Source: Micromonospora mirobrigensis
Lineage (GTDB): Bacteria > Actinomycetota > Actinomycetes > Mycobacteriales > Micromonosporaceae
NCBI RefSeq assembly: GCF_900091555.1
Contig: NZ_FMCX01000004.1
Span: 372,001-436,000 of the forward strand
DNA: 64,000 nt
Direction of reading: 5' to 3'
Positions 41,053 to 48,596 of the stretch are shown piece after piece (position 1 is the first letter of the stretch; each line of letters starts with the position of its first letter). The translations under genes were made by a program, and so were the position numbers. A model generated the notes under the pieces. That model ran no database searches, was not told the DNA's origin, and was given only the letters and a program-made list of their open reading frames with translations.

Positions 41053-42735
41053 ATGGACCGGACCGACCAGAGGCCCTGGCTGCGCAGCTACGCCCCCGGC
41101 GTACCGGCGGAGATCGACCTGCCGGACGGCTCGCTGGTCGACCTGCTCACCGAGGCCGCGCACCGCTTCGGCCCCCGGGTGGCGCTGGACTTCTTCGGCG
41201 CCACCACCACGTACGCCGAGCTCGCCGGGCAGGTGTCCCGCGCCGCGGAGGCGCTGCGCCGCCTCGGCGTGGGCCGCGGTGACCGGGTGGCGCTGGTGCT
41301 GCCGAACTGCCCCCAGCACGTGGTCGCCTTCTACGCCGTGCTGCGGCTGGGCGCGGTGGTGGTCGAGCACAACCCGCTCTACACCCCGCAGGAGCTGGAG
41401 CACCAGCTCACCGACCACGGCGCCCGGGTGGCCGTGGTCTGGGACAAGATCGCCCCGGCGGTGACCGGCCGGGCCGAGGTGCGGACGGTGATCGCGGTCG
41501 ACCTGACCCGGGCGCTGCCCCGGCGCAAGCGCTGGGCGTTGCGGCTGCCGCTGGGCAGGGCCCGCGCCGCCCGGGCGGCGATGACCGCGCCGGCCCCCGA
41601 CGCGCTGTCCTGGGCGGAGCTGCTCGCCGCCGCCACCCCGCTGGCCGCCGACCACCCCGCGCCGGAGGCCGGGGACACCGCGCTGCTCCAGTACACCGGC
41701 GGCACCACCGGCACCCCGAAGGGCGCCGTGCTCAGCCATCGCAACCTGCGGGCCAACGCCGCGCAGGGCCGCGCCTGGGTGCCGGGCCTGCGCGACGGCG
41801 AGGAGACGGTGTACGCGGTGCTGCCGCTGTTCCACGCGTACGGGCTCACCCTCTGCCTGACCTTCTCGGTGGGCATCGGCGCCACCATGGTGCTCTTCCC
41901 CCGCTTCGACCTCGACCAGGTGCTCGACGCCGTCGGCCGCCGCCCGCCGACGTTCCTGCCCGCGGTGCCGCCGATCTACGAGCGGCTGGCCACGGCGGCC
42001 CGGGACCGCGGCGTCGACCTCACCTCGGCCCGGTACGCCCTCTCCGGCGCGATGCCCCTGCCGCCGTCCACTGTCGAGTTGTGGGAGTCGGTGACCGGTG
42101 GGCTGCTGGTCGAGGGGTACGGGATGACCGAGGCCTCACCGATCGCGCTGGGCAACCCGGTCTCCCCCGCTCGCCGCCCCGGCACCGTCGGCATTCCGTT
42201 CCCCTCCACCGACGTGCGGATCGTCGACCCGGAGGACCCGTCCCGGGACCGGCCCGCCGGTGAGCCCGGTGAGCTGCTGGTCCGCGGGCCGCAGGTGTTC
42301 GGCGGCTACTGGCGGCGCCCCGAGGAGACGGCGCAGGTGCTGTTGGCCGACGGGTGGTTGCGTACCGGGGACGTGGTGGTGATGGACGACGACGGCTTCG
42401 TCAGCGTGGTCGACCGGATCAAGGAAATGATCATCACCGGCGGGTTCAACGTCTACCCGTCGGAGGTGGAGGAGGCGCTGCGCCGGCTGCCCGGCGTACG
42501 CGACGCCGCCGCGGTGGGGATGCCCGGCCCGGACGGGGCCGAGGAGGTGGTGGCCGCCGTGGTGCTGGAGCCCGACGCCACCGGCGGGCCGGAGGAGCTG
42601 CGGGCCGGCTGTCGTGAGCACCTGGCCGGCTACAAGGTGCCCCGCCGGGTGGTGCCGGTGGAGGAGCTGCCCCGCTCCCAGATCGGCAAGGTGCTGCGCC
42701 GCGAGGTCCGCGACCGCCTCCTGGCCGGCGACTGA
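41053..42735 (+). CDS. Long-chain fatty-acid-CoA ligase (AMP-forming)
   Basis: 560 residues. Adenylate-forming motifs in order: LLQYTGGTTGTPKGAVLSH (P-loop), VLPLFHAYGLT, VEGYGMTEASP, WLRTGDVVVMDDDGFVSVVD and IITGGFNVYPSEVEE, ending with the catalytic lysine in SQIGKVLRREV. It activates a fatty acid with ATP and CoA. GAGGAGG precedes the chosen ATG; upstream TTG codon rejected. A nested palindrome overlaps its promoter, suggesting control by a fatty-acid-responsive TetR protein. Confidence 0.9.
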   Translation: MDRTDQRPWLRSYAPGVPAEIDLPDGSLVDLLTEAAHRFGPRVALDFFGATTTYAELAGQVSRAAEALRRLGVGRGDRVALVLPNCPQHVVAFYAVLRLGAVVVEHNPLYTPQELEHQLTDHGARVAVVWDKIAPAVTGRAEVRTVIAVDLTRALPRRKRWALRLPLGRARAARAAMTAPAPDALSWAELLAAATPLAADHPAPEAGDTALLQYTGGTTGTPKGAVLSHRNLRANAAQGRAWVPGLRDGEETVYAVLPLFHAYGLTLCLTFSVGIGATMVLFPRFDLDQVLDAVGRRPPTFLPAVPPIYERLATAARDRGVDLTSARYALSGAMPLPPSTVELWESVTGGLLVEGYGMTEASPIALGNPVSPARRPGTVGIPFPSTDVRIVDPEDPSRDRPAGEPGELLVRGPQVFGGYWRRPEETAQVLLADGWLRTGDVVVMDDDGFVSVVDRIKEMIITGGFNVYPSEVEEALRRLPGVRDAAAVGMPGPDGAEEVVAAVVLEPDATGGPEELRAGCREHLAGYKVPRRVVPVEELPRSQIGKVLRREVRDRLLAGD

Positions 42736-42806
42736 CCGGCCCGCCGCCGGCTGGCGGCGCAACCCGTATGGTGTTGCCGACGGCGACGCGGGGCGGGTGA
42801 CGGCAG

Positions 42807-43421
42807 GTGACGATCGAACGCACGTCGGTGCTTCCGACCGACGAGCAGATCCGGGCGCTGCACGAGCGGTTCGCGCCGAGCGAGGAGGCGTTCGAGCTGG
42901 TCCACACCCACTGCCGGATCGTCTGCGAGGTGGCCGAGCAGCTGCTCGACCGGCACCGCGCCCCGCTGGACGTCGAGCTGGTACGCGCCGGCGCCCTGCT
43001 GCACGACATCGGCGTCTACCGCCTCTACGACTCGACCGGGCGCCTGGACCACGCGAACTACCTGCGGCACGGCGTGCTGGGGCACGCGCTGCTGCGGGAC
43101 CTCGGGCTGCCCGAGGAGCTGGGTCGCTTCTGTTCACACCACACCGGGGTCGGCCTGACCCGCGACGACGTGCGACGCCAGGGCCTGCCGCTGCCGGTGG
43201 ACGACTACACCGCCGACAGCGGGGAGGAGCAGCTGGTGATGTACGCCGACAAGTTCCACAGCAAGTCGACGCCGCCCAGCTTCCTCACCTCGGCGTCGTA
43301 CGCGGCGAAGGTGAGCCGGTTCGGCGCGGACAAGGTGGCCGGCTTCGCGGCGCTGGTGGAGATGTTCGGCGAGCCGGACCTGACCGCGCTGGCCCGCCGG
43401 CACGGCCATCCGATCGGCTGA
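42807..43421 (+). CDS. HD domain phosphohydrolase-like protein
   Basis: 204 residues. The metal ligands of the HD fold are visible: His in HTHCRIV, HD in GALLHDIGVYRL, H in NYLRHGVLGHALL and HH in FCSHHTGVGL, then DKFHSKSTPPSF. This resembles the uncharacterised HDIG proteins (YqeK/HDOD-like). Phosphatase on nucleotides is plausible. GTG start; -10 candidate TATGGT lies about 35 nt upstream. Confidence 0.82.
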   Translation: MTIERTSVLPTDEQIRALHERFAPSEEAFELVHTHCRIVCEVAEQLLDRHRAPLDVELVRAGALLHDIGVYRLYDSTGRLDHANYLRHGVLGHALLRDLGLPEELGRFCSHHTGVGLTRDDVRRQGLPLPVDDYTADSGEEQLVMYADKFHSKSTPPSFLTSASYAAKVSRFGADKVAGFAALVEMFGEPDLTALARRHGHPIG

Positions 43422-43425
43422 CCGG

Positions 43426-44106
43426 TCAGACGGCGGCGAGCACCGTCTCCAGCGGTCGGGGCAGCGTTTCCCGTTCCGCCGCCACCTCGGTGAGCAGCCG
43501 GACGTAGCGCAGGCTGCGGCGGGAGCTGCTGCGCAGGAAGCGCCACAGCTGCGTCCCGGGCTCCCGGCCCCGCCAGGCCGGCTGGCTCTGGAAGGCACGG
43601 AACGAGCGCAGGTCACCCTGTGACTCGAGGAGCGCCTCGACCCCGGCGACGCCGAGGGCGCGGATCAGCTCCTCCTCCAGGTCACCGACGCACACCGCGA
43701 ACCCGAGGCGCTCCAGCTCGTCCCGGGTGTGCGGCGACCAGATTCGCGCCAGGTCCAGTCCGCGCCGGAAGATCCCCTCCTCACGCAGGTCGCAGAGGCC
43801 GGCGAGCCGGCGCCCGGCGCCCTGCGGCCCCAGCATGGTCAGGAAGCGGCCGACCGGGTGCGCCCCACCCATCGGCACGATCACCACCCGCTCGGCCGAG
43901 AGATCCCGGCCCCGGCCGGCGGCCGCCGTCGCCAGCGCGATCCGGTCGCTGATCCCCTCGACCAGCACCACGGCCGCCGCCGTCCCGGCTTCGGCGAGCG
44001 CCTGGGCCGTCGCCCGGAGCGAAGCGCCGTTGCCGCCGAGCGGGCCGTCTACGGCATCGGGGGCGGATCCCCGGGGAGGCAGGTCGGCTCGTCCGATGGT
44101 CGCCAT
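43426..44106 (-). CDS. OLD-like TOPRIM domain protein without ATPase
   Basis: 226 residues. The N-terminal ~60 are low complexity; then VVLVEGISDRIALATAA (TOPRIM Glu) and LAGLCDLREEGIFRR (acidic DxxEE site) place it in the TOPRIM family of OLD nucleases. The C-terminal half carries a helical region with PAWRGREPGTQLWRFLRSSSR. OLD proteins usually carry an N-terminal ABC-type ATPase; it is missing here, so this is a stand-alone TOPRIM. ATG 44106; no ribosome site is obvious. Confidence 0.75.
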   Translation of the reverse strand: MATIGRADLPPRGSAPDAVDGPLGGNGASLRATAQALAEAGTAAAVVLVEGISDRIALATAAAGRGRDLSAERVVIVPMGGAHPVGRFLTMLGPQGAGRRLAGLCDLREEGIFRRGLDLARIWSPHTRDELERLGFAVCVGDLEEELIRALGVAGVEALLESQGDLRSFRAFQSQPAWRGREPGTQLWRFLRSSSRRSLRYVRLLTEVAAERETLPRPLETVLAAV

Positions 44107-44199
44107 GGCCACATCATCGACGCGGCGTGCCGGGGCCGGCCAGGGATTTACCGGCCCGGCGGTGGTCACCCACCGGCCGGAAACAGCCGTCCGAACGAC

Positions 44200-44505
44200 T
44201 CAGCGCGGGGAGCGGCGGTCCGCCAGGGCGTAGGAGGCCGCGGCGGTGAGCGCTGACACCGCCAGCACCGAGGGCCAGGAACCGATCCGCCGGGCCAGCG
44301 GGTGGGACAGGCCGAAGGCGCCGACGTACGTGACGACCAGCGCCGCCGTGACCGCCGGGCTGGTCCGCCGGGCCCACTCCCGGCCGGCCAGCACACCGCC
44401 GGCGGCGAGGACGACGCCGCCCAGCGGACGGTTGCCGGTGCGGCGGGCGAGCTGCCAGCCACCGATCAGGGAACCGGCGGTGGTCGCGGCGGTGGGAACA
44501 CGCAT
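44200..44505 (-). CDS. Small hypothetical membrane protein
   Basis: 101 residues: three to four hydrophobic segments (TTAGSLIGGWQLARR, LGGVVLAAGGVLAGREWA, AVTAALVVTYVGAFGLSH, VLAVSALTAAASYALAD). No family recognised. Leaderless layout: TACGGT at 44512-44517, 6 nt, ATG. Divergent from the MOSC gene, whose -10 lies 49 bp away. Confidence 0.6.
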   Translation of the reverse strand: MRVPTAATTAGSLIGGWQLARRTGNRPLGGVVLAAGGVLAGREWARRTSPAVTAALVVTYVGAFGLSHPLARRIGSWPSVLAVSALTAAASYALADRRSPR

Positions 44506-44578
44506 GCGACGACCGTACCCGTCGGACCGGCGGGAAACCGGGCGGCGACGCGGATCGCCCGCCGCTAGGCTTCCGGCC

Positions 44579-45241
44579 GTGTCGACGATCCTCTCGGTCA
44601 ACCTGGCGGTCCCGCGACCCAACCCGGCCAAGGAGGTGGGGGTCACCGGCATCGACAAGCGGCCCGTCGACCACCCGGTCCCGGTGCGCGCCCCCGGACC
44701 GAAGACCACCGGGCTGCACAGCGGCCTGGTCGGCGACCAGATCTTCGACGTCCAACACCACGGCGGTGACGACCAGGCGGTCTACGCGTACGCGCGGGAG
44801 GACTACGACTGGTGGCAGACGCGGCTGGGTCGCCCGCTCGCCGACGGGATCTTCGGCGAGAACCTGACCACCGCGGGGGTGGACGTCAACGGCGCGGTGA
44901 TCGGTGAACGGTGGCACGTCGGTTCCCGGTTGGTGCTCCAGCCGACGTTCGGGCGCATCCCATGCGCCACGTTCCAGCACAGGATGGGCGAGCCCCACTG
45001 GGTGAGGACCTTCGCCTCGGCGGCCCGGCCCGGCGCGTACCTGCGGGTGCTGGAGCCGGGCGAGGTGCGGGCCGGTGATCCGGTGACCGTGGAGGACCGT
45101 CCGGCGCACGGGGTGACGATCGCGCGGGCGTTCCGGGCGTACCTGACCGAGCCACGGCTGCTGCCGGAGCTGGTGGCGACCGAGGGGATCCCCGAGGACC
45201 TGCGGGCGACCCTGGCCGAACGGCTTCCCGGCCGGCGCTAG
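44579..45241 (+). CDS. MOSC domain protein (YiiM-like)
   Basis: 220 residues, MOSC domain only. Signature TTGLHSGLVGDQIFDVQHHG, then AYAREDYDWWQ, FGENLTTAGVDVN and GRIPCATFQHRM with the conserved Cys, then the C-terminal helical ARAFRAYLTEPRLLPELVA. YiiM relatives reduce N-hydroxylated compounds with molybdenum cofactor. Leaderless: TAGGCT (44566-44571), 7 nt, GTG. Confidence 0.85.
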   Translation: MSTILSVNLAVPRPNPAKEVGVTGIDKRPVDHPVPVRAPGPKTTGLHSGLVGDQIFDVQHHGGDDQAVYAYAREDYDWWQTRLGRPLADGIFGENLTTAGVDVNGAVIGERWHVGSRLVLQPTFGRIPCATFQHRMGEPHWVRTFASAARPGAYLRVLEPGEVRAGDPVTVEDRPAHGVTIARAFRAYLTEPRLLPELVATEGIPEDLRATLAERLPGRR

Positions 45242-45258
45242 CCGAGGGGCCGGGGCGG

Positions 45259-45999
45259 TCAGCCCTGCCGGGTCGGTCGGATGGTCAGGTCGCCGATCTC
45301 CACGTCGTGGGGCTGGTCGATCACGAAGGCGATCGCGCGGGCCACTGCCGTGGGGTCGATCCCGAGGTCGGCCATGTGCTGCCTGGTCCGCTCCCGCACG
45401 GCTGGGTCGTCCACGGCGTTGTCGATCAGTTCGGTACGGACGTAGCCGGGGGAGATCGACGTCGTCCGCAGGACCCCGGTCGTACTCTCCTGCCGCAGGC
45501 CTTCCAGCAGGGTGCGGACCGCGTTCTTCGTCCCGGCGTACACCGCCTGGGTGGGGACGATCTTCAGGCCGGAGGTCGAGACGACCGTGACGAGGTGACC
45601 GCTGCCCTGGCGGGTGAACACGGGCAGGGCGGCGGCGATCCCGTGCAGGATGCCCTTGACGTTCACGTCGACCATCGCCGACCAGCCCTCGACGTCCAGG
45701 TCCGCGACGGGGCTGATCCTGCTGACCCCGGCGTTGCCCACCAGGACGTCCAGCCGGCCGAAGCGCTCGACGGCCAGGTCGACCAGCGACTGGAGATCGG
45801 CGGGCGTCGTGACGTCCACCCGGGTGGCGGTCGCCGTGCCGCCGGCGGCTTCGATCTCGGTGACCAGGCGGTCGAGCCGGTCCGTGCGGCGGGCGCCGAG
45901 GATGACGGAGGCGCCGTGTGCGGCGAGGTGGCGAGCCGTGGCTTCGCCGATCCCGCTGCTGGCGCCGGTGATCGCGACGACCTTGCCCTGGATGGTCAT
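45259..45999 (-). CDS. SDR family oxidoreductase
   Basis: 246 residues, classical SDR: TGASSGIGEA nucleotide motif, DVTTP acid site, LVGNAGV, catalytic Ser in VVSTSG, Tyr-x3-Lys in YAGTKNAV. NADP preference suggested by the basic RRTDR after strand 2. Substrate unknown. Divergent from a TetR regulator with overlapping -10 elements and two shared operators, so probably repressed by that protein. GAGGAG precedes the ATG. Confidence 0.92.
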   Translation of the reverse strand: MTIQGKVVAITGASSGIGEATARHLAAHGASVILGARRTDRLDRLVTEIEAAGGTATATRVDVTTPADLQSLVDLAVERFGRLDVLVGNAGVSRISPVADLDVEGWSAMVDVNVKGILHGIAAALPVFTRQGSGHLVTVVSTSGLKIVPTQAVYAGTKNAVRTLLEGLRQESTTGVLRTTSISPGYVRTELIDNAVDDPAVRERTRQHMADLGIDPTAVARAIAFVIDQPHDVEIGDLTIRPTRQG

Positions 46000-46009
46000 G
46001 AGGCTCCTC

Positions 46010-46019
46010 AGGCTAGACT
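46010..46019. promoter_or_regulatory. Overlapping divergent -10 elements
   Basis: AGGCTAGACT carries TAGACT on the plus strand (46014-46019, 6 nt before the tetR ATG) and TAGCCT on the minus strand (46010-46015, for the SDR gene). The two cannot be opened at once without sharing DNA. Confidence 0.6.
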
Positions 46020-46031
46020 GGACACATGTCC
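46020..46031. promoter_or_regulatory. TetR operator O1 GGACACATGTCC
   Basis: Palindrome GGACA-CA-TGTCC covering the start codon of the regulator and the start site of both promoters. Confidence 0.65.
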
Positions 46032-46625
46032 GGTTACCTCGACGACTCTAGCGGACACGTGTCCGCTTCCGCCAGTGGCACCGCGCCACGTGCCGACGCG
46101 CGGCGCAACCGCGAACGGATCCTCCGCGCGGCCCGCGAACTCGTGCACGAGCCGGGCGAGCTGAAGCTGAACGCCGTCGCGAAAGCCTGCGGAATCGGAC
46201 AGGGCACGCTGTACCGGCACTTCCCCACCCGGGAGGACCTGCTCGCCGAGGTGTACCGCCGGGAGGTCGACGAGCTGGTCGCCGAGGCGCCGCGTCTGCT
46301 GGCGGCCCGCCCGCCGCTGGAGGCGTTGGCCGCCTGGTTCGACCGGGTGGCAGCCTATGCCCGGGTCAAGCGCGACGTCTTCGCCGCCGTCGAGGCGGCG
46401 ACGTGGCGTGACCTCACCGCCCACAGCCTCGGCCCGATCGGCGAGGCGATCGAACTGCTGCTGGCCGCCGGCCGCTCCGCCGGCGGCATCCGCGCCGACG
46501 CCGACGCCCGCGACGTGATCGTGCTCATCAGTTGGCTGACCCGCCTGGACGACGCCGAACTCGACGCCCGGGGGCCGCGTCTGCTGTCGATCCTCGTCGA
46601 CGGTCTGCGCGCACCGAACCCCTGA
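46026..46625 (+). CDS. TetR family transcriptional regulator
   Basis: 199 residues. HTH at about 25-70 (RNRERILRAARELVHE to GQGTLYRHFPTREDLLAEVY) with a helical ligand domain. Paired divergently with an SDR oxidoreductase. The start codon lies within operator O1; a second operator O2 overlaps codons 9-14. A GTG inside O2 (46059) is an alternative start. TAGACT at 46014-46019 is 6 nt before the ATG, favouring a leaderless message from ATG 46026. Confidence 0.88.
   Translation: MSGYLDDSSGHVSASASGTAPRADARRNRERILRAARELVHEPGELKLNAVAKACGIGQGTLYRHFPTREDLLAEVYRREVDELVAEAPRLLAARPPLEALAAWFDRVAAYARVKRDVFAAVEAATWRDLTAHSLGPIGEAIELLLAAGRSAGGIRADADARDVIVLISWLTRLDDAELDARGPRLLSILVDGLRAPNP
46052..46065. promoter_or_regulatory. 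TetR operator O2 CGGACACGTGTCCG
   Basis: Perfect 14-bp palindrome within the 5' coding region of tetR, 33 bp centre-to-centre from O1 (about three helical turns). Confidence 0.65.
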
Positions 46626-46637
46626 ACGCGACGCCTT

Positions 46638-47858
46638 TCACGGGCCAGCCAGCTGGTCGCGGCGCCGGGTCAGGTACGCCGTCTCGGCGGCGTTCCCGGC
46701 CGACCCGACCGCCCGGTCGTACGCCGCCCGGGATTCCTGCACGCGGCCCAGCCGGCGCAGCAGCTCGGCGCGGGTGGCGTGGAAGGCGCGGTAGTCGGGC
46801 AGCGGCAGCTCGTCGACCTGTGCCAGGGCGACCTGCGGCCCGTCGAGTTCGGCGACCGCGATCGCCCGGTTCAGCCGTACGATCGGCGAGGGGTCGAGGC
46901 GGGTGAGCTGGTCGTAGAGGGCCACCACCTGCGACCAGTCGGTGTGCCGGGCGTCGGCGGCGTCGGTGTGCACGGCGTTGACGGCGGCGAGGATCTGGTA
47001 GCGCCCCGGGGGCCGGCCGGCGGCGATGAGCGCGCGGACCAGGGCGTGCCCCTCGGCGATCAGCCCCCGGTCCCAGCGTCCGCGGTCCTGCTCGTGGAGG
47101 GTGACGAGTTCACCGTCGACCGAGACCCGGGCCTCGCGGCGGGCCTCGGTCAGCAGCATCAGCGCCAGCAGCCCGGCGGTCTCGCCGTCGGCCGGCAGCA
47201 GGGCACGGACCAGCCGGGTCAGCCGGATCGCCTCGGCGGTCAGCTCGGCGCGGACCGGTTCCCGCCCGGGGTCCGAGGCCAGGTAGCCCTCGTTGAAGAT
47301 CAGGTAGAGGACGGCCAGCACGCCGGTGACCCGGGCCGGCAGATCCTCCCGCGACGGCACACCGTACGGGATCCGGGCGGCTCTGATCTTCGCCTTCGCC
47401 CGGGTGATCCGCCGGCCCATGGCGGCCTCCTCGACCAGGAAGGCGCGGGCGATCTCGCCCACCGTCAGGCCGCCGACCATCCGCAGGGTCAACGCGACCC
47501 GGGCCTCCATGGCCAGGGCGGGATGGCAGCAGGTGAAGATCAGGCGGAGCCGGTCGTCGTCGATGGCGCCGAGCGGCTCGGCGGGGTGGAACAGCATCAG
47601 CGCCTCCCGGTGCTTCTCCTCCCGCCGCACCTCGCGCCGGAGCCGGTCGACGGCCCTGCGGTACGCGGTGGTGGTGAGCCAGCCGCCGGGGTTGGGTGGG
47701 ACGCCGGCGACCGGCCAGCGTTGCACCGCCGAGGCGAACGCCTCGGCGGCCATCTCCTCGGCGACGTCGAGGTCCCCGAGCCGGCGGGCGAGGGTGGCGA
47801 CCAGCCGGGCCCACTCCTCGCGGTGGACCCGGCCGATCACCTCGTCGACGTCGGTCAC
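46638..47858 (-). CDS. ECF42-type RNA polymerase sigma factor
   Basis: 406 residues: sigma region 2 (EEMAAEAFASAVQRWPVAG, NPGGWLTTTAYRRAVDRLRR) and region 4 (ALTLRMVGGLTVGEIARAFL) plus a C-terminal extension with TPR-like helices (DWSQVVALYDQLTRLDPSPI, ALAQVDELPLPDYRAFHATR), the ECF42 architecture. ECF42 factors are coupled to DGPF/YciI proteins as here, rather than to anti-sigma factors. The GTG start overlaps the end of the YciI gene by 4 nt. Confidence 0.92.
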   Translation of the reverse strand: MTDVDEVIGRVHREEWARLVATLARRLGDLDVAEEMAAEAFASAVQRWPVAGVPPNPGGWLTTTAYRRAVDRLRREVRREEKHREALMLFHPAEPLGAIDDDRLRLIFTCCHPALAMEARVALTLRMVGGLTVGEIARAFLVEEAAMGRRITRAKAKIRAARIPYGVPSREDLPARVTGVLAVLYLIFNEGYLASDPGREPVRAELTAEAIRLTRLVRALLPADGETAGLLALMLLTEARREARVSVDGELVTLHEQDRGRWDRGLIAEGHALVRALIAAGRPPGRYQILAAVNAVHTDAADARHTDWSQVVALYDQLTRLDPSPIVRLNRAIAVAELDGPQVALAQVDELPLPDYRAFHATRAELLRRLGRVQESRAAYDRAVGSAGNAAETAYLTRRRDQLAGP

Positions 47859-48190
47859 TCGCCGAGGATCGGCCGCAGCTCGACCCGCCGGTTGCAGCTC
47901 CTCGACCCCTCGGTGGCCAACCGCAGCGCCACGTCGAGGTGGGGCGCCTCGACGATCCAGAAGCCGATGACGTGTTCCTTCGACTCCAGGTAGGGCCCGT
48001 CGGTGACGATCGGCCCCGGCCGCCGGCCGTCGACGACGGTGGCCGCGTCAGGCGAGGCCAGACCAGCGGCGAACATCCAGTGGCCGTCGGCCCGGAGCTT
48101 CGCGTTGAAGACGTCGATCGCGGCCATCTCCTCGGCGGTGGCCGGGTCGGTCGAGTCGTGGAGCACGGACATCAGGTACTGCGCCATCAC
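47855..48190 (-). CDS. YciI/DGPF domain protein
   Basis: 111 residues. AQYLMSVLHDS, VFNAKLRADGHWMFAAGL, VTDGPYLESKEHVIGFWIVEA and VELRPILGE fit the YCII/DGPF ferredoxin-like fold, with conserved His and Asp as candidate active-site residues. Encoded upstream of and overlapping the ECF42 gene, the known target and partner arrangement. AGGAG lies 7 nt before the GTG at 48190; ATG 48187 is equally possible. Confidence 0.9.
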   Translation of the reverse strand: MMAQYLMSVLHDSTDPATAEEMAAIDVFNAKLRADGHWMFAAGLASPDAATVVDGRRPGPIVTDGPYLESKEHVIGFWIVEAPHLDVALRLATEGSRSCNRRVELRPILGE

Positions 48191-48336
48191 CGATCATCTC
48201 CTGTGCACGTTGGCCGCCCGGGTAGGCCGCCGTACACCGCTGCTACGACCGCCGCCGCCCGGATCGGACCGGCGCCGGCACGGTTTCCCGGTTGATTCTT
48301 CTCCCGAGGTGGTCGGGCACGAGATGGTGGGCTTCC

Positions 48337-48360
48337 GACACACCATGTGCGTCGTCGACA
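48337..48360 (-). promoter_or_regulatory. ECF42-like autoregulatory promoter
   Basis: TGTCGA (48355-48360) followed after 17 nt by CGG on the minus strand, upstream of yciI. TGTCGA is the -35 element I recall for ECF42 factors. Leader would be roughly 140 nt. Confidence 0.45.
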
Positions 48361-48442
48361 AGAGGCGGTAGGACGGCCCGGCCGGGCCGTGGCGCAGTCC
48401 ACGAGGGTGCGGCAACTCCTCCCACTTGAACGTATATCGCAC

Positions 48443-48467
48443 CCCGGGTCTTGCCGCAAGACCCGGG
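48443..48467. promoter_or_regulatory. Rifamycin-associated element (RAE)
   Basis: Perfect 11-bp inverted repeat CCCGGGTCTTG-ccg-CAAGACCCGGG with a CTTGC-CG-CAAG core, 129 bp before the rph start. Its form and placement fit the RAE known upstream of rifamycin-inactivating genes. It overlaps TTGCCG (48451-48456), a candidate -35 with CAGAAT (48476-48481). Confidence 0.8.
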
Positions 48468-48596
48468 TGCGGGCGCAGAATCGTCGGCCGGGCCCCGAAA
48501 CGGGCGGGGTGAACGGGGGACGACGCGTGCATGCGGGGGCCGACCCGTCCGCGGACGCAGCGTCGTTGAACCGCTGACGGCATCGGAGGCACGGGG

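Larger units (their letters stand above)
48191..48596. other. 406-bp divergent regulatory region between yciI and rph
   Basis: Contains the long leader and ECF42-like promoter of the yciI-sigma operon on the minus strand and the inverted repeat and promoter of rph on the plus strand. Frames crossing it lack ribosome sites and family features. Confidence 0.65.

Noticed and set aside
48194..48592. A frame of about 130 codons antisense to rph leader
   Set aside because: No ribosome site or family features; spans the RAE and the promoter region.
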